NCBI RefSeq assembly: GCF_000372725.1
Contig: NW_005199770.1
Location: 1,262,057-1,326,056, forward strand
Source of the DNA: Emiliania huxleyi CCMP1516
Lineage: Eukaryota; Haptophyta; Isochrysidales; Noelaerhabdaceae
Reading direction: 5' to 3'
Length of the DNA stretch: 64,000 bases
Every line of letters starts with the position of its first letter. Position 1 is the stretch's first letter. Both the position numbers and the translations under genes were made by a program. The notes beneath the pieces were generated by a model. The model ran no database searches. It saw nothing but the letters and a program-made list of their open reading frames with translations, and was not told the origin of the DNA. Shown here in pieces: positions 44,097-54,400 of the stretch.

Positions 44097-45214
44097 ATGG
44101 CGGACGCCGACGAGCCTCACGCGCCGGGCCCCACCTCAGACAGTACCTCCGGTGGGCTGCATCCACTCACTGCGGGGCTGCTCGCTCGCCATGATCGTCG
44201 ATGTGCACCGACGGCGACCGCCCTCTCGAAGCGCCCGGCTGACTGGCCAGCCGCCGAGCAGGAGCGAGCAGCCGTTCGAATCCGCGGTGCAGCGCCGCGG
44301 ATGGCGAACCTCGAGCCGGTGGAGAAGACCGCGGTCGTGTCGGACTCGACCGGCGCCGATGCGGCGTCAGCAATTCGGGCGCGGCCGACTCGCTCCAGTT
44401 CGGCGCAGCTCGCCTTGGAGCCCACCGCGCTCTTAAATCGCCTCGAGACCATGCTCCTCGGCAACCATCCCGTCCCCGCACCCTCCAACGAGGTCAGCAT
44501 CGTCGGCGAGGTCACCAACGGCATCATCATCGCCGCGAAAGCTGCCGTAAACACGCTCTTTTTGTCGCAGCGGCGCGGCGCGCTGATGGCTCTCCAGATA
44601 AAGAACCTGAAGAAGGCTGCGCTGGCGTACCTTGTGTGGGACCTACGCGGCGAGCTGGCGGGCGCGCGACTCGAGCAGGCGGTCGTGTACGGCAAGCGGC
44701 TCGAGACACACGCGAGCGGCGTGGACAAGGAGTTGGGCAAGTGCAAGCGGCGGCAGGCGGGCGCGGAGGCGCTTCTCGCTGTCGTTCCAGAACGTTGCAG
44801 GACGTGCCGACGCCAGAGGAGCCCGCGGTCGAGGAGGAGCCGGCGGTCGAGGACCTGCCTGCCAGCGACTCCCGTCCCGACGACGCGTCTTCGGACAGCG
44901 ATCGGGAAAGCGTCTTCGAACGCCGGGTGACCCGTCGGATGATCGACGCCGGCCTGAACGAGGCGCAATTCGATGATATGCGGGACGTTTACGGGATTCA
45001 GCTCGCCCACGAGGACAAGTGCCACGAGTGTGCCATTCTGCAGGCTCGGGCAGCCTGCTTCGAGAAACTGTATTACAGCTGCAAGGCGAAGCTCCTCCCG
45101 TACCTCGAGCGCGACTGGGTGCCACTGGAGGAGGCATTCCAGCGGCTCGACCTTGTAGCTGCTCGGGAACGCTCGGGTACCCTGGGTCGTGGGTATGATA
45201 GTGACATAACATAG
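44097..45214 (+). CDS. Hypothetical protein with one frameshift
   Basis: From ATG 44097 the frame encodes a Ser/Arg-rich start, then a convincing helical stretch (SIVGEVTNGIIIAAKAAVNT ... LKKAALAYLVWDLRGELAGA) to about 44790. Around 44790-44815 the reading passes to another frame, which continues LQDVPTPEEPAVEEEPAVED, an acidic linker and FERRVTRRMIDAGLNEAQFD ... HEDKCHECAILQARAACF to the stop at 45212-45214. A 20-base intron is not plausible, so a single-base error or a real frameshift is likely. CHEC with a nearby Cys could bind metal. No family was recognised. Confidence 0.5.
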
Positions 45215-45724
45215 TGATACACTACCAAAACAGGGCCGCGGGGGGGGCGTTGGGGGCCGCTGGAGGGCCGCTAGACCCTTCCCGGGCCCCTCCGGGGGGG
45301 TCCGGGTGCACCCGGACGAAATCTGACTACTGACAAGCGGTCGCGGACGCCACCGTTTTGACGCGGTTGACGCGCCGGATCGACATGCTGCTGCTGTGCT
45401 GGCCTGCACGCCCGCCGCCGGGTCCAAGGGTGGCGCCACCCGCTTCCCTGGCAAAACCACCTCCTGGCGGCATGCGGACGCAGCGGCGAGGATGTGGGCC
45501 GAGTCGGGAGACCATCGTTTCAGCTTTTCTGAGCTGGGCGACTCCCCTCAAGGCGCCTGGAGGACTGCCGCGGGCAAACCGCGCGAAAAAAGAAAACACT
45601 GCGCGCATCCCCCAGGGTCGTGCAAAAAAAGACAATAAGCAGGAATCAAAAGGAATGTAACGGAAAAAGAAATCGCGGTCCGCAAAATCCACACGACAGA
45701 AGTCAGAACGTACCCAGCTACCCC
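45215..45724. other. Convergent intergenic region
   Basis: About 510 bases between the stops of the unknown gene (plus) and an ankyrin gene (minus). GC-rich G-runs at 45238-45300 (GGGGGGGCGTTGGGGGCC, CCGGGCCCCTCCGG) can fold. No gene seen. Confidence 0.5.
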
Positions 45725-46888
45725 TTACTCCGTCTCGCGCGTGATCGCGAAGCGCAGCACGCACGCCACAAAGTCGCGCGCCGCGATGCCGTTCGTGTTT
45801 CCTGCCGAGTCGAGATGGTGCCGCTCGTGGATCTCGTAGAGCGAGACGACGAGGAGCGCCGCCCGCGCGCGCGCCGCCGCGGGGAAGAGCGAGTGGCTTG
45901 CCGGCGACCACGGCGCCGCCGCCCGCCGGATCAGCGCCGCCACCTCGCCCTCGCCGCCCGCGGCGCGCTGCAGCGGCGTCGGCTCGCCCTCGTGCAGGCT
46001 TGCGCCGCTGCGCAGCAAGGAGAGCGCGCGGGCGGCGGTGAGGGTCTCAAGGTGCGCGAGCGGCGTCCAGCCGCGGCTGGCGACCAGCCAGGCGGCGAGG
46101 TCGTCGTGGCCGCGGCTGTTTGCAACCTCCTCGGGCGTGCTGCCGAAGGGCGGCACCGCGGCGCGGGAGGCGCCGTAGGAGGAGAGGAGCTTGGCGACCT
46201 CGAGGTGGCCCTGGAAGCACGCGATGACCAGCGGCGTTGCGCCATCCTCCTTGGCTTGGCTGACCGCCGCGCCCGCCTCGAGAAGCAGCCGGGCGCACTC
46301 GAGGTGGCTCTCCTGGCACGCCATGAACAGCGGCGTGGCGCCGTCCTCCTTGGCTTGGTCCATCGCCGCGCCGGCCTCGAGGAGCAGCCGGGCGCACTCG
46401 AGGTGGCCGTTCTGGCACGCCATGAGCAGCGCCGACGCGCCGTCATCCCTGGCTTGGTTGACCGCTGCGCCAGCCTCGAGGAGCAGCCGGGCGACCTCGG
46501 GGTGGCCGTTCTGGCACGCGACGTACAGCGGCGTGGCGCCTCTGGCGTTGGCTTGGTTGACCGCCGCGCTGGCCTCGAGGAGCAGCCGCGCGATCTCGAG
46601 GTGGCCCTTCAGGCACGCGATGAGCAGCGCCGACGCGCCGCCGCTGCCACCACCGCCGCCGCCCGTCGTCGCCCCGACGCTCGCGCCGGCTTCGAGCAGC
46701 AGCCGCACCGCCTCGGCCTTCCCGTGACGAGCCGCCCAAGTCAGCAGCGTGTCCTGCTTCTCGGTGTCGAGCCGCGCGTTGAGACTGCCGCGCGTCCGCC
46801 GGCCGGAGAGGTGGGCGCGCAGCGAGGCGAGGTCGGCGGCGGCGATGTCGGCGAGCAGCGTGGCGGGCAGGGTCGCGGCGGGCGCCAT
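45725..46888 (-). CDS. Ankyrin-repeat protein with exchanged C-terminus
   Basis: 387 residues from ATG 46888. The N-terminal 100 residues are nearly the same as those of the protein at 28150, including TTGGGGGGSGGASALLIAC. About seven ankyrin repeats follow, then the family C-terminal domain up to SHSLFPAAARA. From there the sequence differs: LLVVSLYEIHERHHLDSAGN ... RDFVACVLRFAITRETE replaces the usual ending. It pairs with histone H4 at 47444-47755 in the inverted duplication. Confidence 0.85.
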   Translation of the reverse strand: MAPAATLPATLLADIAAADLASLRAHLSGRRTRGSLNARLDTEKQDTLLTWAARHGKAEAVRLLLEAGASVGATTGGGGGGSGGASALLIACLKGHLEIARLLLEASAAVNQANARGATPLYVACQNGHPEVARLLLEAGAAVNQARDDGASALLMACQNGHLECARLLLEAGAAMDQAKEDGATPLFMACQESHLECARLLLEAGAAVSQAKEDGATPLVIACFQGHLEVAKLLSSYGASRAAVPPFGSTPEEVANSRGHDDLAAWLVASRGWTPLAHLETLTAARALSLLRSGASLHEGEPTPLQRAAGGEGEVAALIRRAAAPWSPASHSLFPAAARARAALLVVSLYEIHERHHLDSAGNTNGIAARDFVACVLRFAITRETE

Positions 46889-47403
46889 CACCGAGTCGAG
46901 ACGCGGCGGCTATGTCAGAGAGGGCGGTGTGTCGCACGGCGCCCGCCAGCGGACGGCTCTCTCGCGGTGCACGGGCGTCGAGGCGGCCTCGCGCTCAGGC
47001 GGCGTCCTTTGGCGGCCCGCGCGCCGACGACGACCCGGCGCAGCCGCCGGCGCAGCCGCTGAGGTCTGGGGCGGGGGCTCGAGAGCGCCTCCCCCAAGCG
47101 CCGAACTCTTGCCCGCCCGAATAAAGAAAAGGAAGTGCTTCCTGCCTCTTGGCCTACCACTAACAACTATGCAAAAAACAGTTTTATCGCCTCGTGCGAA
47201 AAAGAAAAATCACTCCCCTTTGCCGAAATCGAGCCATCCTCTCACAGATATTCAGACTCAGACACAGGCGACGGGGGTCAGGCTCAGGGCGGAGCGAGAA
47301 AAAAATAACTCCGCCCGAATGGAAGGAAAACTACCCGAGCCCACACAAGGGCAGCCACCCGTGTCGCGCGAGGCAGAGGGCGCGAGAGCCGAGAGAGGAG
47401 GGT

Positions 47404-47419
47404 GGTGTTTAGAAACACC
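47404..47419 (-). terminator. Histone mRNA 3' stem-loop (second H4 gene)
   Basis: On the minus strand GGTGTT-TCTA-AACACC, 24 bases after the H4 stop, identical to 27646-27661. Confidence 0.85.
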
Positions 47420-47443
47420 GGGGATTGGGTGGTGGCCGGTTGT

Positions 47444-48103
<660 letters not shown>

Positions 48104-48448
48104 TCAGGTGTCCGGTCACCCCCCATACTCGCATCTTGCCGAATGTCACTTTCACATATCCCGTGAGCCGCTCTCGCTCAACTGCGCCCTTCTCTTTCGC
48201 CATTGCGCCCCCTTGTGTCCACGATCTGATGCGCCGCCTCCGAATACTCACGAGTCCCCTCGTCCGCCGCCGCAGGAGCGACGACCTCGAGCGGAGCGGC
48301 TCTAGCTCTCCCACAACGCCTCGAGACCCCCACACATCCTCCTCCCGTCGACCGCCTGCGCCCTCTCTCACTGCCCAAACGGCGGCGGAGGGACGGAGGC
48401 GGCGTCGCCGCGCCGCCTCCGCTGGCGTGCCGGTCCGGCGCCGTGTGG

Positions 48449-51209
48449 ATGAGCGATCCGTCGGCCGAGCTGCCGCGGGCACCCGAGGTAAGATCATCAC
48501 GACACGACACTTCTAGACCATCTCTCCAGCACGCATCTGCCGGCACCCATTCTCCCGCCTCTCGCGGCCCTTTGCAACGGCCCACGTTTGCACCCTCCCG
48601 CCCCGCCCCGCCCCGCTTCCCCCTCCGCAGGTGCCCGGCCTCGCGCTCCTCCAGCAGGAGTGCGGCCAGGCGAGGCCCAAACCCTCCCCGCCACCACCCT
48701 TCCCGCCCCGCCCCCACCCAGCGTCCCGATGCCGACATCACGCCGCTCTGGCCTTCACGCCTCCGCCTCCAAGCGGGCGCCAGCCACGCCCGGGCGGCAG
48801 CCGCGGGAGTCGTGCGCACGCCACGCCCCCGCCACGCTCACGAGCCCTTCCTTCCTCCCTCCTCACCCTCCCTCCTCACCCTCCCTCCTCCCTCCTCCCT
48901 CCTCACCCTCCCTCCTCCCTCCTCCCTCCTCCCTCCTCCCTCCTCCCTCCTCAGGGCGATGGCGACGCGTGCGACGCTCTCTCGCAAGAGCAGGCGGCCG
49001 GCGACACCTCCCAGACACCTCCCAGACACCTCACAGACACCTCCCAGACACCTCACAGACACCTCCCAGACACCTCCCAGACACCTCGTAGACACCTCCC
49101 AGACACCTCCCAGACACCTCCCAGACACCTCACAGACACCTCCCAGACACCTCACAGACACCTCCCAGACACCTCCCAGACACCTCACAGACACCTCACA
49201 GACACCTCCCAGACACCTCCCAGACTCCTCCCAGACACCTCCCAGGCACCACCCAGACACCTCACAGACACCTCACAGACACCTCCCAGACACCTCCCAG
49301 ACACCTCACAGACACCTCACAGACACCTCCCAGGCACCACCCAGACTCCTCCCAGACACCTCCCAGGCACCACCCAGACTCCTCCCAGACACCTCCCAGG
49401 CACCTCACAGACACCTCCCAGACACCTCACAGACACCTCGCAGACACCTCCCAGGCACCACCCAGACAGCTCGCAGACAGAGGCAGGAGGGGCCGAGGGC
49501 CGGAGGAGAGGGGGGGGGGGGGGAGGGTGGGGGGGGAGGGAGGGGCGAGACATGGCCGAGAGACATGGCCGAAAGACATGGCGCGCGAGGTGTGTGGGCG
49601 TGTAGGCGGCGAGGGGTGGGCGTCACCCAGCTCGAGTCACCCCAGACCCGAGAGGGCGGCCAGGACACGTCTGGGGAACCTTCTAGGACACGTCTGGGAA
49701 CGTTCTGTGGGCTGTCGCTAGGCGGCGAGGGAGGCGTACACCTGGATCGAGAGGGCGGCCGCCGCGGGCCAGCCCGCCGACGCGGCGGCGACAGCAGCGG
49801 CGGCGGAGGGGGAGGGGGATGGGGAGGGGGATGCGGCGGCGGGGGATGCAGCGGCGGGGGATGCGGCAGCGGGGGATGCAGTGGAGGGGGATGCAGCGGC
49901 GGGGGATGCAGCGGCGGGGGAGGGGGGGGAGGCGCAAGAGGAGCCTCCGCCAGGCGCGTTTCACCCGGGGGTGGTGTGCGCCGAGACGGAGGCGCTGATC
50001 GTCGGCTGGCGGTACGCTCGGCCAGCGAGCGGCGAGGAGCGGCGCGCGGCTCGCGAGGCGTGAGATATGGGGAGATATGCGGAGATATGGGGAGATATGG
50101 GGAGATATGGGGAGATATGCGGGGAGGAGCGGGGAGGAGCGGCGCGCGGTTCGCGAGGCGTTAATTAGTAGTTAGTAGTTCATTAGCAGTTCATTGGTAG
50201 TTAATGAGTAGTTAATTAGGGAGGATCGGCGGACGGCTCGCGAGGCGGGCTACGAGCCCCACCTTCCTGACTCGTCACAGCCGTGCTGATGCTCACCCTT
50301 CACCGCTGACGCGAGGCGGGCTACGCGCCGACGGAGTCGTACAGCCTCTACCAGGCGAGATAGGGGGAGATATGGGGAGATATGGGGAGATGTGCAGTCG
50401 TACAGCCTCTGCCAGGCGAGATAGGGGGAGATATGGGGAGATATGGGGAGATATGCAGTCGTACAGCCTCTGCCAGGCGAGATAGGGGGAGATATGGGGA
50501 GATATGGGGAGATGTGCAGTCGTACAGCCTCTGCCAGGCGAGGGCGGCCTTTCCCCTCACCCCCTGCCCCAGCACCTCCTCTGCCCCCCGGCGCAACACT
50601 CTGCCGCGATTCCGCCCACTTTCGGCTGGGGGAGGGAGACTCCCACGCCTGTCCCTTTCCCCTTTGTCCCTCCCCTCCCCTCCCCTCCCTCCTCTCCTCC
50701 TCCCCTCCCTCCTTTTTTCCTCCCCCTCCCTCCCTTGGGACCCCCCCCCCCCCCCGCGCCTCACCCAGGCGGCCTTCGACCGCCTACCTCCGGCCGAGCA
50801 GGCCGCCTTCCGAGACACTTCCTGGACATTTCCGAGAGAGCTCCTCCTGGGCATGTCCTAGACAACACCGAGGCCATTCCTGCACCGTGCCTAGGCAGCC
50901 TGGCTAGACCGCCAAGCCGACGCTAGACCGCCAAGCCTAAGGTAGACCCGCCATCCTCCCGCCGGCCCACAGGCCGCCTTCTCGCGCATCGCCCCGCCGG
51001 TCGACCCGGCGAAGCTCGCCGCCGCCGCCTTCCTCGCCGCCCTCGCCCTCGGCCTGGTGGGCGGCGCACTCACGTCTGGCGGAGTGCCGCTGGGCGTAGC
51101 TGGCGGCGCCGGCGGCGATGGCGGCGGCTTGCCTGACTACGCGGAGCTGCCGCCGCTTTCCCCCGCCGAGGCGCTGGTGGCGCTCGTCTTTCGCCCGCCG
51201 GGCAGGTGA
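48449..51209 (+). CDS. Predicted membrane-anchored protein, unknown function, seven exons
   Basis: Exons 48449-48487, 48631-48669, 48955-48993, 49722-50057, 50316-50354, 50769-50801 and 50973-51209 join, all in phase 0, to 253 residues. The start is acidic (MSDPSAELPRAPE), the centre is an Ala/Gly/Asp-rich repeat (GDAAAGDAAAG), then HPGVVCAETEALIVGWRYAR and GYAPTESYSLYQ. Near the C-terminus LAAAAFLAALALGLVGGAL is a membrane helix followed by a Gly-rich and Pro/Leu-rich tail. Four exons are each exactly 39 bases. Five of six introns have GC donors and are filled with 10-12-base repeats. No family recognised. The true first exon might lie further upstream, towards histone H4. Confidence 0.65.
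49003..49480 (+). repeat. CAGACACCTCC minisatellite (about 43 units)
   Basis: 11-base units ACACCTCCCAG / ACACCTCACAG, with ACCACCCAG variants, inside intron 48994-49721. Each unit offers a CAG. Same family as 7881-8086. Confidence 0.9.
50058..50768 (+). repeat. Serial intron units with repeated exon ends
   Basis: The end of exon 49722-50057 (GAGGAGCGGCGCGCGG..CGCGAG) recurs at about 50134-50157 and 50221-50244. The exon 50316-50354 end (TCGTACAGCCTCT.CCAG) recurs three times up to about 50537, each time followed by GCGAG and mostly by GGAGATATGGGGAGATAT filler. Confidence 0.85.
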
Positions 51210-51495
51210 GGGGGGGGGAATGCTCAGGGAGGCGGGCCGGAACGCACACACACACACACACACACGCTCACCCACGCGCACAGGGCCTTGCACTTTTAAT
51301 GCCGCGGTGGGGCTCCTGTCGTCTAGACGTGGAGTCGCGAGGCCGAGGGCTCACCTCCACTCCTGCCTCACCACCTTTGCAGAAGTTTACCTTACCTTAC
51401 GCCGGATGATAGATTGTAGAACAGTCTACAGGCCCGGACCACCAACGCCGTCTCTCCCCACCCTCCCCCAGTGCCGAACCCATAGATTGCGGGAA
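51210..51495 (+). promoter_or_regulatory. Leader shared with the gene at 17987
   Basis: A CA run (51244-51263) followed by 51266-51402, which matches 17820-17955 (GCTCACCCACGCGCAC, GGGCCTTGCACTTT, GGGGCTCCTGTCGTC, AAGTTTACCTTACCTTAC). A possible intron acceptor CTTTGCAG lies within it. Confidence 0.6.
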
Positions 51496-54400
51496 ATGGG
51501 GCTCGAAGCAGCTTTGTCGCCTGCCGACGCGCCGCTGCTCGGGCAGCGAGTCAGGCTCGGCGGGCTCTCCTCCCGTCCCGAGCTGAACGGGCAGCGGGGC
51601 GTGGCGCGGAGCTTCGAGGGCGGGCGGTACGCTGTGGCGCTCGAGGGCGGCGGCGAGAGCGTGCGGGTGCGGCCGGGTAATCTGTCGCCGGCTGCGGCGG
51701 AGCCGAGCGGTGCCTTGGCAGCCCCCCGTGCGGTCGTGGTAGCAGCTCTGCGAGGCGACGAGGCGGTGGTCCTGGAGTGGCTCGACGGCGGCGGGTGGGC
51801 CGACGCGACGTGCGAGAGAGGCGAGATGAGCGGTTACTCGCTGCTGATGGCCGCCGCCGGCAACGGCCGCGAGCGGGTGGTCGAGTTGCTGCTGCGGCGC
51901 GGCGCGGAGATCAATCTGCAGAGCAGCGACGGCTTGACCGCGCTGATGAGCGCCGCTTTCTTCGACCACCCCGCCGTCGTGCGGCGCCTGCTGAGGGCGG
52001 GCGCAGACGCGGCGGCGCGCAGTGCGAGCGGCATGACGGCGCTGCAGCACGCCAAGGAACAGGGCCACACCGAGTGCGTCAAGATCTTGGCTGAGGCGGC
52101 GGCGGAGGCCCAGGCTGCGCTCGACGCCGGCCTGTCGACAGAGGCGGCGGATGCGGCTGGTGAGGCGGCCGGCAAGGCCATCATCGCAGGCAAGTCGCCC
52201 GAGGTGGCTGCGGCCGCTGGCGACGCTGCCGGCAAGGCGGCCCAGAAGGCGCTCGACGACGGCTTGTCGCCCGAGGCTGTCGATGCGGCGGTTGAGTCGG
52301 CGGGCGACGCCATCATCGCCGGCAAGAGCGCCGAGGTGGCGGCGGCCGCGGGTGAGGCTGCGGGCAAGGCGGCTCAAAAGGCGCTGGATGCCGGCCTATC
52401 GACCGAGGCGGCGGATGCGGCGGGCAAGGCGGCAGGCGATGCGATTATCGCCGGGAGGACCCCCGAGGAGGCGGCGGCCGCTGGCGACGCTGCGGGCAAG
52501 GCGGCCGAGAAAGCACGCGACGATGGCCTGTCACCCGATGCTGCCGACGCGGCGGGCGAAGCTGCGGGCGAGGCGATCTTTGCGGGCAAGACGGCCGAGG
52601 AGGCAGCCGCCGCTGGCGAGGCTGCCGGCAAGGCGGCCCAGAAGGCGCTGGACGACGGCTTGTCACCCGATGCTGCCGATGCGACGGGCAAGGTGGCGGG
52701 CGACGCCATCATCGCAGGCTACACGCCCGAGGAGACAGCGGCGGCCGGCGAGGCGGCGGGCAAGGCGGCCCAGAAGGCGCTCGACGACGGCCTGTCGCCG
52801 GAAGCGGCTGATGAGGCTGGCGAGGCGGCAGGCAAGGCTGTCCTCGCTGGCAAGTCGCCCGAGGAGGCGGCTGCTGCGGGCGAGGCTGCCGGCAAGGCGG
52901 CCCAGAAGGCGCTCGACGACGGCTTGTCGCCCGAGGCAGCTGCGGCCGCGGGTGAGGCGGCGGGCGACGCCATCATCGCAGGCTACACGCCCGAGCAGGC
53001 AGCGGCGGCCGGCGAGGCGGCGGGCGAGGCGGCTCAGGCAGCCCTTGACGATGGCTTGTCGCCGGAAGCGGCGGATGCGGCTGGCGAGGCGGCGGGCGAC
53101 GCCATCATCGCTGGCAAGTCGCCCGAGGAGGCGGCTGCTGCGGGCGAGGCTGCCGGCAAGGCGGCCCAGAAGGCTCTCGATGACGGCTTGTCACCCGAAG
53201 CCGCCGATGCGGCCGGTAAGGCGGCAGGCGACGCCATCACCGCCGGGGAGGACGCTGAGACAGCTGCCGCCGCTGGTGAGGCTGCTGGGAAAGCAGCGGA
53301 GAAGGCTCTCGACGACGGCCTAACTCCCGAGGCTGCCGCCGCCGCGGGTAAGGCGGCGGGTGACGCCATCATCGCCGGCAAGGACCCGACCACGGCAGCC
53401 GCCGCCGGTGAGGCCGCAGGCAAGGCTACGCAGAAGGCGCTCGACGACGGCCTCTCGGCTGGGGCTGCAGCGGAAGCGGGCGATGCTGCAGGAGATGCCA
53501 TTACCGACGGCTACTCGCCCGAGGAGGCGGCAGCCGCTGGCGATGCCGCAGGTAAGGCCGCGCGGCCGAGGCAGAGCACGGCGGCGGGCGGGGGCGCGCG
53601 AGCCGGGGCGCGGGCGGGGAGCGTGGTGGGAGCGTGGGCGGGGGGAAGGGCCGGCGCCGAAGCGGGTGCGCTCCGCCAGGGCGCAAAGCCACCCGCCGTG
53701 TCCGAGGACGAGAGGCTGCGGGCGGGTTGGGTGGGGCGGACGGTGACGCTCATGGGGCTCGTGGATGAGCAGCTAAACGGGCGCGTGGGGCTCGCGAAGG
53801 CGGTGGTGCAGAAAGGAATCCTACGCCGGGAGTGGATCATCGTGGTGCAGCTTCAGAAGAGCACGCAGGAGCGCGGTGAGCAGGTGGTGTACGTGGCGCC
53901 GAATGGTGCCACGCGGCACCCAAGGTCGCCGCGCCGCACGGCGCCGTCGCCGCCGGGGCCGTTCACCGTCCGCTCCGCGGAGCAGCGGCGTGCGGTGAGC
54001 GGTGTGTGCGGCTTGCTCGAGGTTGTCACGCTGGCGCCGGCCGTTGCCACGCGTCTGCTTCAACTGCTGGGGCCAGCGGACCTGCGCCGCGTCGCTCTGA
54101 GCAGCAAGTTCGCCGCCGCGTGCGTGGCGGAGGCGTGGCGGCCGGAGCTCGCCGTGCTGGAGGCTCGCGCCTCGCCTGCTGTCGCGCCGCTGCCACTGCC
54201 ACACGCCGGGTTCCCGGGCATCGTCACCCTCGTCGATGGCTTCCGAGCGGCGCACGATAGCGTGAACCTTGCGCTCGTCCTGATGCAGAGCTGCCGCCCC
54301 TTCCTCGCCGAGCTGCTGCGCAGCGACTACCCTTTTGCGTCGGGCGATGAGGATGAGCGTGCTAAGTCGGCGGTGGTGCGGATGGCGCAGCAGATGTGGA

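Noticed and set aside
44268-44300. GTTCGAATCC-like sequence suggesting a tRNA T-arm
   Set aside because: No matching acceptor stem or anticodon arm could be found 40-75 bases upstream, and it lies inside a protein-like frame.
49003-49480. Regular direct repeats resembling a CRISPR array
   Set aside because: Units are 11 bases without unique spacers, lie inside a eukaryotic intron, and no cas genes are present.
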